A DNA stretch of 8,992 nucleotides. Origin: Desulfobacterales bacterium (lineage in GTDB: Bacteria; Desulfobacterota; Desulfobulbia; Desulfobulbales; Desulfocapsaceae). Positions within the stretch are counted from its first letter, which is position 1. Every line of letters starts with the position of its first letter. Location: assembly GCA_013042695.1 (NCBI GenBank), contig JABDPQ010000359.1, positions 1-8,992 of the forward strand, given 5' to 3'. The notes beneath the pieces were generated by a model. The model was not told the origin of the DNA and made no database searches. It worked only from the letters and a program-made list of their open reading frames with translations. This document shows, piece by piece, positions 1 through 7,148 of the stretch. Both the position numbers and the translations under genes were made by a program.

Positions 1-2
1 AT

Positions 3-695
3 TATATCCTCACTACCTGCGTATCATTGGTAGTTGTAAGCGCGGTCAGTATGGTCGGGGTGATTCTGGTTGTCGGATTATTGATTACCCCCGCGGCCAC
101 AGCTTATTTGCTCAGCGACCGTCTTGATCGCATGATGTGTCTTGCCGCACTGTTTGGCGTTACCAGCGTTGTCGGCGGTCTTTACCTTTGTGTCTGGCTC
201 GATTCAGCAGGCGGTGGCGCCATTATGCTGTTCTGTACCCTGCAGTTTCTTGTTGTCCTTGCTGTTGCACCCAAGTATGGACTCTTTGCCCGCTGGTTAA
301 GATTGAGAAACCTCATTCCCCAGCAGGTTATTGAGGATATCCTCACCACCGTTCTGCGATTCGGTAAAAGAACACCCATAGCTGTAATTCGCCAGTATGT
401 TGTCCATGGCAGTAAAAGTATTCAAAAGGCATTGCAGAGAATGGTCCAGGATGGTTTGCTCAGAACGGAAAATGAGGGGTATCATCTTACCGAGAAAGGT
501 GAGAAGGAGGCAAATAAGGTTCTGCGGGCACATCGACTCTGGGAGGCCTATCTGGAGACTATTGGTACGCCTGAAGACCAGCTGCACCCTACTGCTCATC
601 ATCTGGAGCATATCAGTGATGGCAATACGGTTGACTACCTTGACGAAAAATTGGGCAATCCTGCACAGGATCCTCACGGCAAATCTATTCCGTAA
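3..695 (+). CDS. ABC-3 family Mn/Fe/Zn permease fused to a C-terminal DtxR/MntR-like repressor (5' partial)
   Basis: The reading frame is open at the left edge, so the true start is outside; 230 residues are visible. Visible residues 14-90 are hydrophobic and match the last membrane helices of MntB/ZnuB-type permeases, including a VGVILVVGLLITPAATA-like segment near 18-34. After a basic stretch (about 97-103) the chain becomes soluble and resembles a winged helix (about 108-170), then a DtxR dimerisation/metal region: H177-R-L-W-E181, H195, H199, E202-H203 and a GNPxxDPHGxxIP ending at 219-230. In known DtxR proteins these positions bind metal; the site normally Cys (DtxR) or Glu (MntR) is His199 here. 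By family, the permease half would move Mn2+ or Fe2+ through the inner membrane with an ATPase and binding protein encoded further left, and the repressor half would sense the metal. The same fusion is known as chlamydial YtgC-YtgR, where the repressor is released by cleavage. There is no C-terminal SH3-like domain. Metal identity is not decidable. Confidence 0.85.
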   Translation, partial: YILTTCVSLVVVSAVSMVGVILVVGLLITPAATAYLLSDRLDRMMCLAALFGVTSVVGGLYLCVWLDSAGGGAIMLFCTLQFLVVLAVAPKYGLFARWLRLRNLIPQQVIEDILTTVLRFGKRTPIAVIRQYVVHGSKSIQKALQRMVQDGLLRTENEGYHLTEKGEKEANKVLRAHRLWEAYLETIGTPEDQLHPTAHHLEHISDGNTVDYLDEKLGNPAQDPHGKSIP

Positions 696-879
696 GCATT
701 GAGCAACTACCGTTATCTTTTATTTCCTGTCAGTTTTCTCTGCTGATTATGGCAAAAGCTGTTCACAATTCCTAACAAAATGATTACCATATCTCCGTAT
801 TTGAGTTAATCTTCTCGACATTAAATAAAATCAAATAACTGCAGCAGTACATCTCTTGATATATATCTTTTTCATGGCC

Positions 880-885
880 AGGAGG
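880..885 (+). promoter_or_regulatory. Ribosome binding site fixing the start of the first binding-protein gene
   Basis: A perfect AGGAGG lies 6 bases before the ATG at 892. It selects that ATG over the in-frame TTG at 856 and the ATG at 874, which have no comparable site. The 892 start also places the hydrophobic signal-peptide core directly after Met-Asn-Lys. Confidence 0.85.
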
Positions 886-891
886 ATGTTT

Positions 892-1626
892 ATGAATAAA
901 ATATTCATACTTACCTTACTCGTGCTTGCGTCTTCCTTACAAACGATCAAGTCAGAAGAACTGACTGTCCTTACTGAGAACTTACCTCCATTGAACTATG
1001 TGGATAACGGTAAGCTTGTAGGACCTTCTATTGAAATTGTCAAAGAAATACAAAAAAGAGTAGGATCAAACGAGCCAATTCATGTGTACCCATGGGCAAG
1101 AGCATATAAAATTGCCCTTGAAAAAGAGAACGTCGCCTTGATTGGAACGACCCATACAAAGCGGAGAGAAAAACTATTCAAATGGGTCGGGCCGCTGGCA
1201 ATAAAAAGAGATATTTTAGTGGCCAGAAAGGGATCCGGTTTTGCCGTAAGGACTTTGGAAGATGCCAAAAAAGTAAAGCGCATTGGGATACTGAGAGACG
1301 ATACAAGGGGCAAGTTGTTAGAAAGTGAAGGCTTCACAAATCTGGAGCCCGTTTCAGATGAACAGAAAAATGCTCAAAAACTCGCCATTGGGCGTATAGA
1401 TTTGTGGGCTTATAAAAAGCCTGGACTGATAACCGTTTGTCGATTGGCAGGCGTCGACCCAAATGAGTTGGAGGAGGTGTTTCATCTGAGACAAATTGAG
1501 GTGAGTATTGCCTTCTCTATAAAGACATCAGATGAGATTGTGTCCAAGTGGAATCAGGCGTTTAATGCAATGCTTGCCGATGGTACTGTTCAGCGCATAC
1601 AAGAAAAATGGAAACATGAGCAATGA
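892..1626 (+). CDS. Periplasmic solute-binding protein, family 3 (SBP_bac_3 type)
   Basis: A 244-residue protein, the usual size for family 3 binding proteins. Residues 1 to about 21 form a signal peptide (MNK, then a hydrophobic core), so it should be exported to the periplasm. The mature part follows the SBP_bac_3 pattern: a beta strand with LTVLTENLPPLNY at 24-36, LVGPSIEIVKEI at 42-53, a YPWARAY segment at 66-72, a TKRREKLFKWVGPL segment at 89-102, and the closing helix ending GTVQRIQEKW at 231-240. The YPWARA-type subgroup is common in proteobacteria and often stands without a transporter; its ligands are mostly unassigned, so an amino acid or other small polar ligand is only a family-level guess. 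It overlaps the next binding-protein gene by 4 bases (ATGA, 1623-1626), and a histidine kinase follows, with no permease or ATPase nearby. I therefore infer a sensory rather than a transport role. Confidence 0.87.
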   Translation: MNKIFILTLLVLASSLQTIKSEELTVLTENLPPLNYVDNGKLVGPSIEIVKEIQKRVGSNEPIHVYPWARAYKIALEKENVALIGTTHTKRREKLFKWVGPLAIKRDILVARKGSGFAVRTLEDAKKVKRIGILRDDTRGKLLESEGFTNLEPVSDEQKNAQKLAIGRIDLWAYKKPGLITVCRLAGVDPNELEEVFHLRQIEVSIAFSIKTSDEIVSKWNQAFNAMLADGTVQRIQEKWKHEQ

Positions 1627-2591
1627 AAAAAATATTTTATCAGGCGCTCCTGATTATCCTAACGTCTTGTATCTGCTTGAACAGCACTATTTTATCAGCG
1701 GAGCAGAATATTCACATTGCCATGCTGTTATGGCGGGGAGAGACGGCAGCAGAAGCTGGTTTTTTGGCTGGTTTGGAAGAAAAAGGATATACCGTTAAGT
1801 ATTCAATCTTTGACGCCGATCAAAACCTGAAAAAGCTTGGTTTGCTGTTGGCTGAGATGTCTCGAAACATTGATGACTATGATTACGCCTATACCTTTGG
1901 GACAACAGTATCGAGAAGAACCAAGGTTGTAGTAAATCAAAGAATTCCGCAGATATTTAATGTTGTCACAGATCCAGTCGGGGCAGGCATCGTCAGGAGT
2001 ATGAAAGCTACCGGCGGCAGAATCAGCGGGGTGAGTGATGCCATTCCAATCTCGTTACAGCTAGAGAGCATCGTTGAGGTTATGGAGGTAAATAAGCTTG
2101 GCCTCTTTTTCAATCCCCGTGAAAAAAATTCGATGCTCATACGCAGAGATCTTTATGAGCAAGCAAAGAAAAACAACATTGAAGTGACCGATTTTCGATC
2201 TCCACCCACAGAGAATGCACTCGAAAAAAATCTACAGCAGTTAGTCAACAACCCGACCCTTGTCGATGTCGTATTCCTGCCATCGGACAGTTTTCTTGTC
2301 TCAAAAGCACCCCTTATTGGCAGAAAGCTTCTGGAGGGTGGGATAAAGAGCTTTGGCTCATCCGAAGAGTATATTGCGGGTGGAGTATTAATGGGGATCG
2401 TCGTTGATTATTTCAGTCTGGGAAAATCTGCGGCAGCAATTGTCGATAATCATTTAAACGGAAAAGAACTTCAAGACATCCCGGTTGAAATTCCTTCAGA
2501 TTATCATCTCATGATCAATAATCAGACAAGAAAGCTTTTAGGGATCTCTCTAGCCGAGTCCTTGCAGTCAAAAGCCATCCTTTATGACTAA
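1623..2591 (+). CDS. ABC_sub_bind family periplasmic binding protein (TrpX/BMP-like fold)
   Basis: A 322-residue exported protein of the ABC_sub_bind family (PF04392). Residues 1-26 are a signal sequence. Two readings are possible: signal peptidase I cleavage after ILSA (23-26), or lipoprotein processing at Cys16, since L13-T-S-C16 satisfies a lipobox. Family hallmarks are visible: a strand with IHIAMLLWRGE at 30-40, TFGTTVSRR at 91-99, FNVVTDPVGAGIV at 112-124, GVSDAIP at 136-142, LGLFFNPREKNS at 159-170, and a second lobe with VVFLPSDSFL at 216-225. Relatives bind small hydrophobic or aromatic solutes, for example tryptophan or tyrosine in TrpX-type proteins; the ligand here is unknown. The start overlaps the previous stop (ATGA) and has only a weak Shine-Dalgarno, so translation is probably coupled. 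The usual partner membrane and ATPase subunits are absent; instead a sensor kinase lies 101 bases downstream. Confidence 0.88.
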   Translation: MKKIFYQALLIILTSCICLNSTILSAEQNIHIAMLLWRGETAAEAGFLAGLEEKGYTVKYSIFDADQNLKKLGLLLAEMSRNIDDYDYAYTFGTTVSRRTKVVVNQRIPQIFNVVTDPVGAGIVRSMKATGGRISGVSDAIPISLQLESIVEVMEVNKLGLFFNPREKNSMLIRRDLYEQAKKNNIEVTDFRSPPTENALEKNLQQLVNNPTLVDVVFLPSDSFLVSKAPLIGRKLLEGGIKSFGSSEEYIAGGVLMGIVVDYFSLGKSAAAIVDNHLNGKELQDIPVEIPSDYHLMINNQTRKLLGISLAESLQSKAILYD

Positions 2592-2692
2592 TTTCCAAAG
2601 TGCTGTATATCATGATAGTAAATCAATCAATCGAGTTACTTGCAAAACGCTCAATGATATGAAAACTGTTGCCGTGACTAGGAGAAGAAAAC

Positions 2693-4696
2693 ATGTCTCA
2701 ATCTAAAACGGCAGTCAAAAGCGTTAGCAGGCGCATCAGTTTTTCATTTATCAGTGTGGTCACTCTCATTCTGGTTTTCTTTGCCGGTGTTGCCATTTAT
2801 TCCGATAGTTTAAAAATCAATAAAGCCCTGGAAAAAAGACTGGAAAACGCATTACAGCTTTCACATATCAGCTTACCCACTCCTCTATGGAACCTTGACA
2901 ACACCATCGTCGATGATTTTATTGAGGCACTTTTCCTGGATGAGGCGATGGTGTATGCAGAGGTATCCTGGGGACAGGAAGTTATTTCTAAAAGAGTCAG
3001 TGAGAGAATTCAGGGTAAAGATATTGTCTATCTGAAGAACTCGTCCCAATTCATAGATAAGTCTTCTGATATTCTTTATGAAGGTAATAAGGTTGGAAAA
3101 ATAATGCTGGTCATGTCTCGTGAGAGTGTCAAGTATCAAGTGGCCGTCAGCGTCATGGGGATCGTTGCTCTAACAGTCTTACTGATTGTGGCAATTGCCA
3201 CGACCTCTTTTGTTATCACCAGAACATTTATCACCATGCCATTGTTAAAACTCCAAAGTGCAGCATCTTCTATCGCTCAAGGAAACTTAGATACAGCGAT
3301 CGAGAAAAGCAGTCGTGATGAGATCGGTCTTCTTGCACAGCATCTGGATGATATGCGTGGAGCCATTAAAGATTTGTTCGCACAGGTAAATGTGAGCAAG
3401 AAAAGAATCGAAGATTATAGCCGAACCCTGGAGCATAAAGTCGAAATACGCACAAAGGAATTAGCTCAATCAGTCGATGAACTCAGGGCTCTAGGTGAAG
3501 TAAGTCAGGTTGTCAGCTCTACCCTTGATCTAGACGTTGTACTGAACAGCATTGTCCGTCAATCAGTGATTCTTTCAGAATCCGATGGAGGAACCATATT
3601 CGAGTTCGATGAAGATGAACAAGTGTTTGTCCCTAAGATAAATTATGGATTAAGCCAAGCGTTTGCAGAAGTACTCAATGCAACACGGATAGGTAAAGGG
3701 GATAAAACGGCAATAGGTCAGGCGGCTCTTACGCTTTCACCGGTGCAGATTTCCGACCTGAAACAAGCGCCCCAATATCCGCTCACTTTCGTATTAAATG
3801 AGGGCTTTCGTTCATTGCTGGCCCTTCCTCTCATTCGCGAGAACCGGTTGGTTGGTGGACTGGTTATACAACGAAAAGAGGCTGGTGAATTCCCCGATAG
3901 AGTTGTCAAGCTGTTACAGACTTTTGCATCACAATCGGTACTTTCGATTCATAATGCTAAACTCTATCGAGAGATTGAAGAAAAAAGTTATCAATTAGAA
4001 ATTGCCGATAAGCATAAGTCTGAATTTCTTGCCAACATGAGCCATGAACTGAGAACGCCACTTAATGCTATCCTCGGCTACACCGAATTAATTGTAGATG
4101 AAATCTACGGTGCAGTGCCGGAAGAAATTAAGGAAGTACTTCAAAGACTGGAGAAGAATGGACGTCACCTCTTAAATCTGATCAACGATATACTTGATCT
4201 TTCAAAAATAGAAGCAGGGCAGTTTTCATTGTCCCTCGATGAATACTCAATGGGAGGGGTGATTAAAACGGTATTAACTTCGGTTGAAGCGTTAGCTGCC
4301 GAAAAAGATCTTACTCTTACAACAGAGGTTCCAGATGATCTACCTGCCGGCCGAGGCGATGAGCAGCGAATTGCTCAAGTGCTGATGAATCTTCTTGGTA
4401 ACGCAATCAAATTTACTGAAGAAGGAATGATTGGTGTTGATGTACATGAAACCAGCGGCTCGTTTTTGGTTTCTGTCTCCGATACGGGGAAAGGGTTGTC
4501 GGTAGCTGACAAGGAGATTATTTTTAAAGAATTTCAGCAAGTTGACGGTTCAAGTACCAGGGAAAAAGGGGGCACGGGACTTGGTCTATCTATCGCCAGG
4601 AAAATCGTCGCAATGCATGGAGGACGTATTTGGGTTGAATCCGAATTGGGGCAGGGAGCGATATTCCGCTTTAAGATACCTGTTCGCATAGAATAA
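2693..4696 (+). CDS. Membrane sensor histidine kinase (periplasmic sensor-HAMP-GAF-HisKA-HATPase)
   Basis: A 667-residue kinase. A first membrane helix (about 15-36) and a second (about 150-176) frame a periplasmic domain of roughly 110 residues. That domain carries the LPTPLWNLDN motif (61-70), typical of one class of extracytoplasmic sensor domains that I cannot name with certainty. It is followed by HAMP (about 177-230), a coiled coil (about 235-265), a GAF domain (about 270-425), a HisKA dimerisation helix with phospho-acceptor His451 in SHELRTP, and a HATPase_c domain. The latter has the N box (N566, N570), G1 box D597-T-G-K-G and G2 box G627-T-G-L-G. All catalytic motifs are intact, and there is no fused receiver. 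The start has AGGAG at 2680-2684, 8 bases before the ATG. The receiver gene follows after 16 bases. Inferred role: autophosphorylation at His451, controlled by the periplasmic binding proteins encoded just upstream and by whatever the GAF domain binds, with phosphate passed to one or both downstream receivers. Confidence 0.93.
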   Translation: MSQSKTAVKSVSRRISFSFISVVTLILVFFAGVAIYSDSLKINKALEKRLENALQLSHISLPTPLWNLDNTIVDDFIEALFLDEAMVYAEVSWGQEVISKRVSERIQGKDIVYLKNSSQFIDKSSDILYEGNKVGKIMLVMSRESVKYQVAVSVMGIVALTVLLIVAIATTSFVITRTFITMPLLKLQSAASSIAQGNLDTAIEKSSRDEIGLLAQHLDDMRGAIKDLFAQVNVSKKRIEDYSRTLEHKVEIRTKELAQSVDELRALGEVSQVVSSTLDLDVVLNSIVRQSVILSESDGGTIFEFDEDEQVFVPKINYGLSQAFAEVLNATRIGKGDKTAIGQAALTLSPVQISDLKQAPQYPLTFVLNEGFRSLLALPLIRENRLVGGLVIQRKEAGEFPDRVVKLLQTFASQSVLSIHNAKLYREIEEKSYQLEIADKHKSEFLANMSHELRTPLNAILGYTELIVDEIYGAVPEEIKEVLQRLEKNGRHLLNLINDILDLSKIEAGQFSLSLDEYSMGGVIKTVLTSVEALAAEKDLTLTTEVPDDLPAGRGDEQRIAQVLMNLLGNAIKFTEEGMIGVDVHETSGSFLVSVSDTGKGLSVADKEIIFKEFQQVDGSSTREKGGTGLGLSIARKIVAMHGGRIWVESELGQGAIFRFKIPVRIE

Positions 4697-4712
4697 AAAT
4701 AGGAGAATCGAA

Positions 4713-5078
4713 ATGGCCAAAATGGTTTTAGTCGTTGAGGACCAGGATGATAATCGAAAGATTGTAAGAGATCTCCTTACCAATAGTGGTTTTGAAGTTA
4801 TTGAGGCAATTAATGGTATAAAAGGTGTGCAGTTGGCACGTAGTTGTCATCCTGACCTGATTCTAATGGACATTCAATTACCCGGCATAGATGGGTATGA
4901 AGCAACGCGACAGATCAAGAATGATGCCAGCCTTAAACATATTCCGGTAATTGTCGTGACTTCGTATGCTCTTAGTGGTGATGATAAAAAAGCATTTGAA
5001 GCAGGTTGTGATGCCTATATTGCCAAACCGTTTAGTCCCAGAGAATTGCTTGTCAAGATTAAAGAATTCCTAGATTAA
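4713..5078 (+). CDS. Single-domain response regulator (CheY/DivK-like receiver)
   Basis: A 121-residue protein that is a receiver domain and nothing else. The acidic pair is E9-D10, the phospho-acceptor is D53 in LILMDIQLPGIDG, the switch Thr is T83 and the conserved Lys is K105 in the KPF motif; all are present, so it should be phosphorylatable. AGGAG at 4701-4705 precedes the ATG by 7 bases. It lies 16 bases after the histidine kinase and 19 before a second receiver protein, clearly in one operon. It has no output domain, so it should work by protein contact. It could be a phosphate shuttle, a phosphate sink competing with the next receiver, or an allosteric partner in the manner of DivK; the sequence does not decide. 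The fold and phosphorylation sites are seen directly; the partner is inferred from position. Confidence 0.93.
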   Translation: MAKMVLVVEDQDDNRKIVRDLLTNSGFEVIEAINGIKGVQLARSCHPDLILMDIQLPGIDGYEATRQIKNDASLKHIPVIVVTSYALSGDDKKAFEAGCDAYIAKPFSPRELLVKIKEFLD

Positions 5079-5097
5079 CTGCACCAAGAGAGCGACA

Positions 5098-6231
5098 ATG
5101 AGAAAACCGCCTCTAATCCTTGTTGTTGAAGATCATACTGCGAGTCTCGACATCTTGAAGGCACGGTTGAGCGCCAATAATTATGAGGTTATAACCGCGA
5201 CCGACGGGGTTGAGGGGCTTGATCAGGCGAAGAAACAACTGCCCGATCTCATCTTGCTGGATATAATGATGCCGAAAATGGATGGTTTAGAGGTATGTCG
5301 TCGCATCAAACATGATGCTTCACTTCCTTTTATGCCAATTATCCTCATCACAGCCAAAACTGATTCGAAAGATGTAGTCGCCGGTCTTGAAGCTGGCGGC
5401 GATGAGTATCTTGCCAAGCCGGTAGACCACAGCTCTTTAGTAGCTCGGGTTAAATCCATGCTGCGCATAAAAGAATTGCACGACATGGTACTCGAGCAAT
5501 CCAATCAGATGAAGCTTCAATTGAAAACCGCAACCAAGGTGCAATCCCTCTTCTGGCCGAAAATACCCCCGCTTCCTGAACACCTCAATATCTGGGCCTT
5601 TTCTGAGCCTGCGTCTTATGTTGGCGGTGACCTCTATGACATAATTCCCCTGCCAGATCAAAGCATATTGGCATATGTTGCAGATATATCAGGAAAAGGT
5701 GTGGCCGCAGCGCTTATCATGGCAGCATTATCAACCAAGATACGTACGGAAGCACTTCTCCATGAAAACATCAATGATCTGCTTCAGACCGTCAATACGA
5801 GTATGTATCGTCTGACTTCGGATGAGGGATATTTCGCAACGATCGTCTTGATCCGATTTTTTCCACTAAGTGGTGAGATACACTTTATCCGCGCCGGCCA
5901 TCCCAATCCATTGTGGATTGTCGATGGAAAATCAGAATTGATTTCAACTTTGAAAGGGATTTCCTTAGGAGTCGTTGAACAAGTAAGCTATGAAATACAG
6001 AAGGTCAAGCTTATACCTGGCAGTTCTTTTCTTCTCTTTTCAGATGGAGTTATTGAGGCTGAAAATAAGGATCAAGAAATGTTTGGTTACGATAGCTTAA
6101 CCGAATGTATCACGGGGCTGCCGATACCTCCGTGTGGTGAAAGCCTTGTGAGCGCGGTCAAAAGCTGGCGGGGGAGGGCAGAGGTTAATGATGACCTAAC
6201 GATTCTGGAAATCTGGCACAACAAGGTGTAG
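5098..6231 (+). CDS. Response regulator with SpoIIE/RsbU-type PP2C serine phosphatase output
   Basis: A 377-residue two-domain protein. Residues 6-122 are a receiver (E11-D12, phospho-acceptor D55 in LILLDIMMPKMDG, T85, K107). A coiled-coil linker spans about 122-150. Residues about 165-376 are a SpoIIE/RsbU PP2C domain with its metal-binding acidic residues kept: GGD at 176-178, D196 in ADISGKG, D316 in FSDGV and D365-D366 in DDLT. The domain order matches HsbR/RssB-like and RsbU-like regulators, in which the phosphorylated receiver controls dephosphorylation of a Ser/Thr-phosphorylated STAS protein. It should act in the cytoplasm. The ribosome site is weak (AAGAGAG at 5086-5092), which fits tight coupling to the receiver gene 19 bases upstream. 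No anti-sigma kinase of the RsbW type is encoded in the window, so its substrate must be elsewhere, with the STAS-like gene converging from 6673 a local candidate. Confidence 0.93.
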   Translation: MRKPPLILVVEDHTASLDILKARLSANNYEVITATDGVEGLDQAKKQLPDLILLDIMMPKMDGLEVCRRIKHDASLPFMPIILITAKTDSKDVVAGLEAGGDEYLAKPVDHSSLVARVKSMLRIKELHDMVLEQSNQMKLQLKTATKVQSLFWPKIPPLPEHLNIWAFSEPASYVGGDLYDIIPLPDQSILAYVADISGKGVAAALIMAALSTKIRTEALLHENINDLLQTVNTSMYRLTSDEGYFATIVLIRFFPLSGEIHFIRAGHPNPLWIVDGKSELISTLKGISLGVVEQVSYEIQKVKLIPGSSFLLFSDGVIEAENKDQEMFGYDSLTECITGLPIPPCGESLVSAVKSWRGRAEVNDDLTILEIWHNKV

Positions 6232-6298
6232 CCTATATCAACAAAGTGTCTTCTATGATACGGTAATTGTCGATGATTCAATCGTACTTGCCCTCGCC

Positions 6299-6673
6299 TC
6301 AGTCTGACTGGCCAGATATCCATTCTTCTGCCTGGTTCATGCAGCGAAATACTCGAATTGGCGTCTCAGCATATGATGACATCTCAAACATTCGTGAGAA
6401 GCCATACTCCAAATCTCGATTTGTTACAAAGGCAACCTTAACATCATTAATTCCTGCCGGAAATTTTAATGAATACTGAGCCATTTCTCGTATAACATCT
6501 GGAGAAATGGAGGACAAATCGGCTTCCCTGAAATCCCATACCCTGCCCATTCCTTTTTTGTATTCCCTGTCAGATACCGCACTGTCAAATGCGTTGAGAA
6601 TAACATCTTGCTCAAGGCTGCCCGAGAGCTTGATGCAGGCAAAATTTTTTTCGTTATTAAACGTTAATTCCAT
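6299..6673 (-). CDS. Small SpoIIAA/STAS-like cytoplasmic protein
   Basis: A 124-residue protein without signal peptide or membrane segment. The alternation of strands and helices, an opening strand ending IKLSGSL (14-20), a central strand with RVWDFREADLSSIS (44-57), a later strand VKVAFVT (78-84) and a closing EEWISG (116-121) fit a SpoIIAA-like/STAS fold as in PF11964. I cannot be certain of the family. In canonical anti-anti-sigma factors the second strand is followed by a DSSG phosphorylation motif; here the equivalent stretch reads S54-S-I-S57-P, so serines are available but the motif is not canonical. The gene lies 29 bases after gloA on the same strand with only a poor Shine-Dalgarno, so it is probably read from the gloA transcript. 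It also converges on the PP2C phosphatase gene with 67 bases between. A functional link to that phosphatase is a guess from proximity. Confidence 0.6.
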   Translation of the reverse strand: MELTFNNEKNFACIKLSGSLEQDVILNAFDSAVSDREYKKGMGRVWDFREADLSSISPDVIREMAQYSLKFPAGINDVKVAFVTNRDLEYGFSRMFEMSSYAETPIRVFRCMNQAEEWISGQSD

Positions 6674-6702
6674 TATGTTAATTACACCAAGTTCTCATTG
6701 AC

Positions 6703-7122
6703 TTACCAGCTCCCTTTATTTTCCATTGATGCCCAAGGTTCCTGAACAGGAAGTTTCTCTCCTTCTTGGAGAAACTCAATTGAGATCTGGTCGGGGGTAC
6801 GTATGAAAGCCATGTACCCGTCCCGAGGAGGGCGTAGAATGGTTACTCCATTATCCATGAGCATTTGACAATAATCATAGATGTTTTCAACACTGAACGC
6901 CAGGTGGCCAAAATTGCGGCCGACGCTATAATCTGTTTCCTGGCCCCAGTTATAGGTTAATTCGATTTCAGGTTCACCGGGAGCAGTTGCCATGAAAATA
7001 AGCGTAAAACGCCCAGCTTCATTCTCTTTTCTTCTTGTCTCAACAAGTCCTAATTTGTTGGTAAAAAAGTCAACTGACTGATCCAGGTTTTTGATTCGTA
7101 TCATCGTGTGTAAATACTTCAT
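6703..7122 (-). CDS. gloA: Glyoxalase I (lactoylglutathione lyase), VOC superfamily
   Basis: A 139-residue protein of the GloA family, close to the usual 135. It opens with MKYLHTMIRIKNL, nearly the E. coli GloA opening, and has ELTYNWG at 54-60 and FGHLAFSVEN at 71-80. All four metal ligands are present: His5, Glu54, His73 and Glu116, matching E. coli His5, Glu56, His74 and Glu122. The short form without extra loops resembles the Ni/Co-activated bacterial class rather than the zinc class, but metal choice is inferred. It should convert the hemithioacetal of methylglyoxal and glutathione (or a related thiol) to S-lactoylglutathione in the cytosol. A perfect AGGAGG (plus-strand CCTCCT at 7130-7135) sits 7 bases before the ATG. 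The tail after about 120 is unlike E. coli and ends in Trp. A secreted-protein gene lies 93 bases upstream and the STAS-like gene 29 bases downstream; no glyoxalase II is in view. Other VOC enzymes share the fold, but the ligand set and ELTYNWG favour GloA. Confidence 0.88.
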   Translation of the reverse strand: MKYLHTMIRIKNLDQSVDFFTNKLGLVETRRKENEAGRFTLIFMATAPGEPEIELTYNWGQETDYSVGRNFGHLAFSVENIYDYCQMLMDNGVTILRPPRDGYMAFIRTPDQISIEFLQEGEKLPVQEPWASMENKGSW

Positions 7123-7148
7123 AGATTAGCCTCCTGTATCTAAAAATA

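Noticed and set aside
27..29. TTG as the start of the permease-repressor gene
   Set aside because: The frame is open to the left edge and position 27 falls in the middle of a permease domain; the true start is outside.
297..677. Long antisense reading frame opposite the repressor domain (126 codons)
   Set aside because: It lies wholly opposite a well-supported coding region and shows no recognisable protein features; it is a shadow frame.
803..834. Possible sigma-70 promoter (TTGAGT with TAAAAT) before the binding-protein genes
   Set aside because: The spacing is about 19 bases and the -35 match is partial in an AT-rich stretch; too weak to list as a feature.
856..891. Upstream in-frame TTG (856) and ATG (874) starts for the first binding protein
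   Set aside because: AGGAGG at 880-885 would lie inside the longer forms, and the signal peptide begins at the ATG at 892.
2608..2617. Ten-base perfect palindrome TATCATGATA before the kinase gene
   Set aside because: It is short and AT-rich, and I see no second copy or promoter next to it; chance is a sufficient explanation.
5223..5504. Antisense reading frame opposite the receiver-phosphatase gene
   Set aside because: It is a shadow of the strongly supported receiver domain, with no ribosome site or family resemblance.
6232..6298. Bidirectional terminator between the convergent genes
   Set aside because: The only stem found is CGAT/ATCG of 4 base pairs, with no T-run on either strand.
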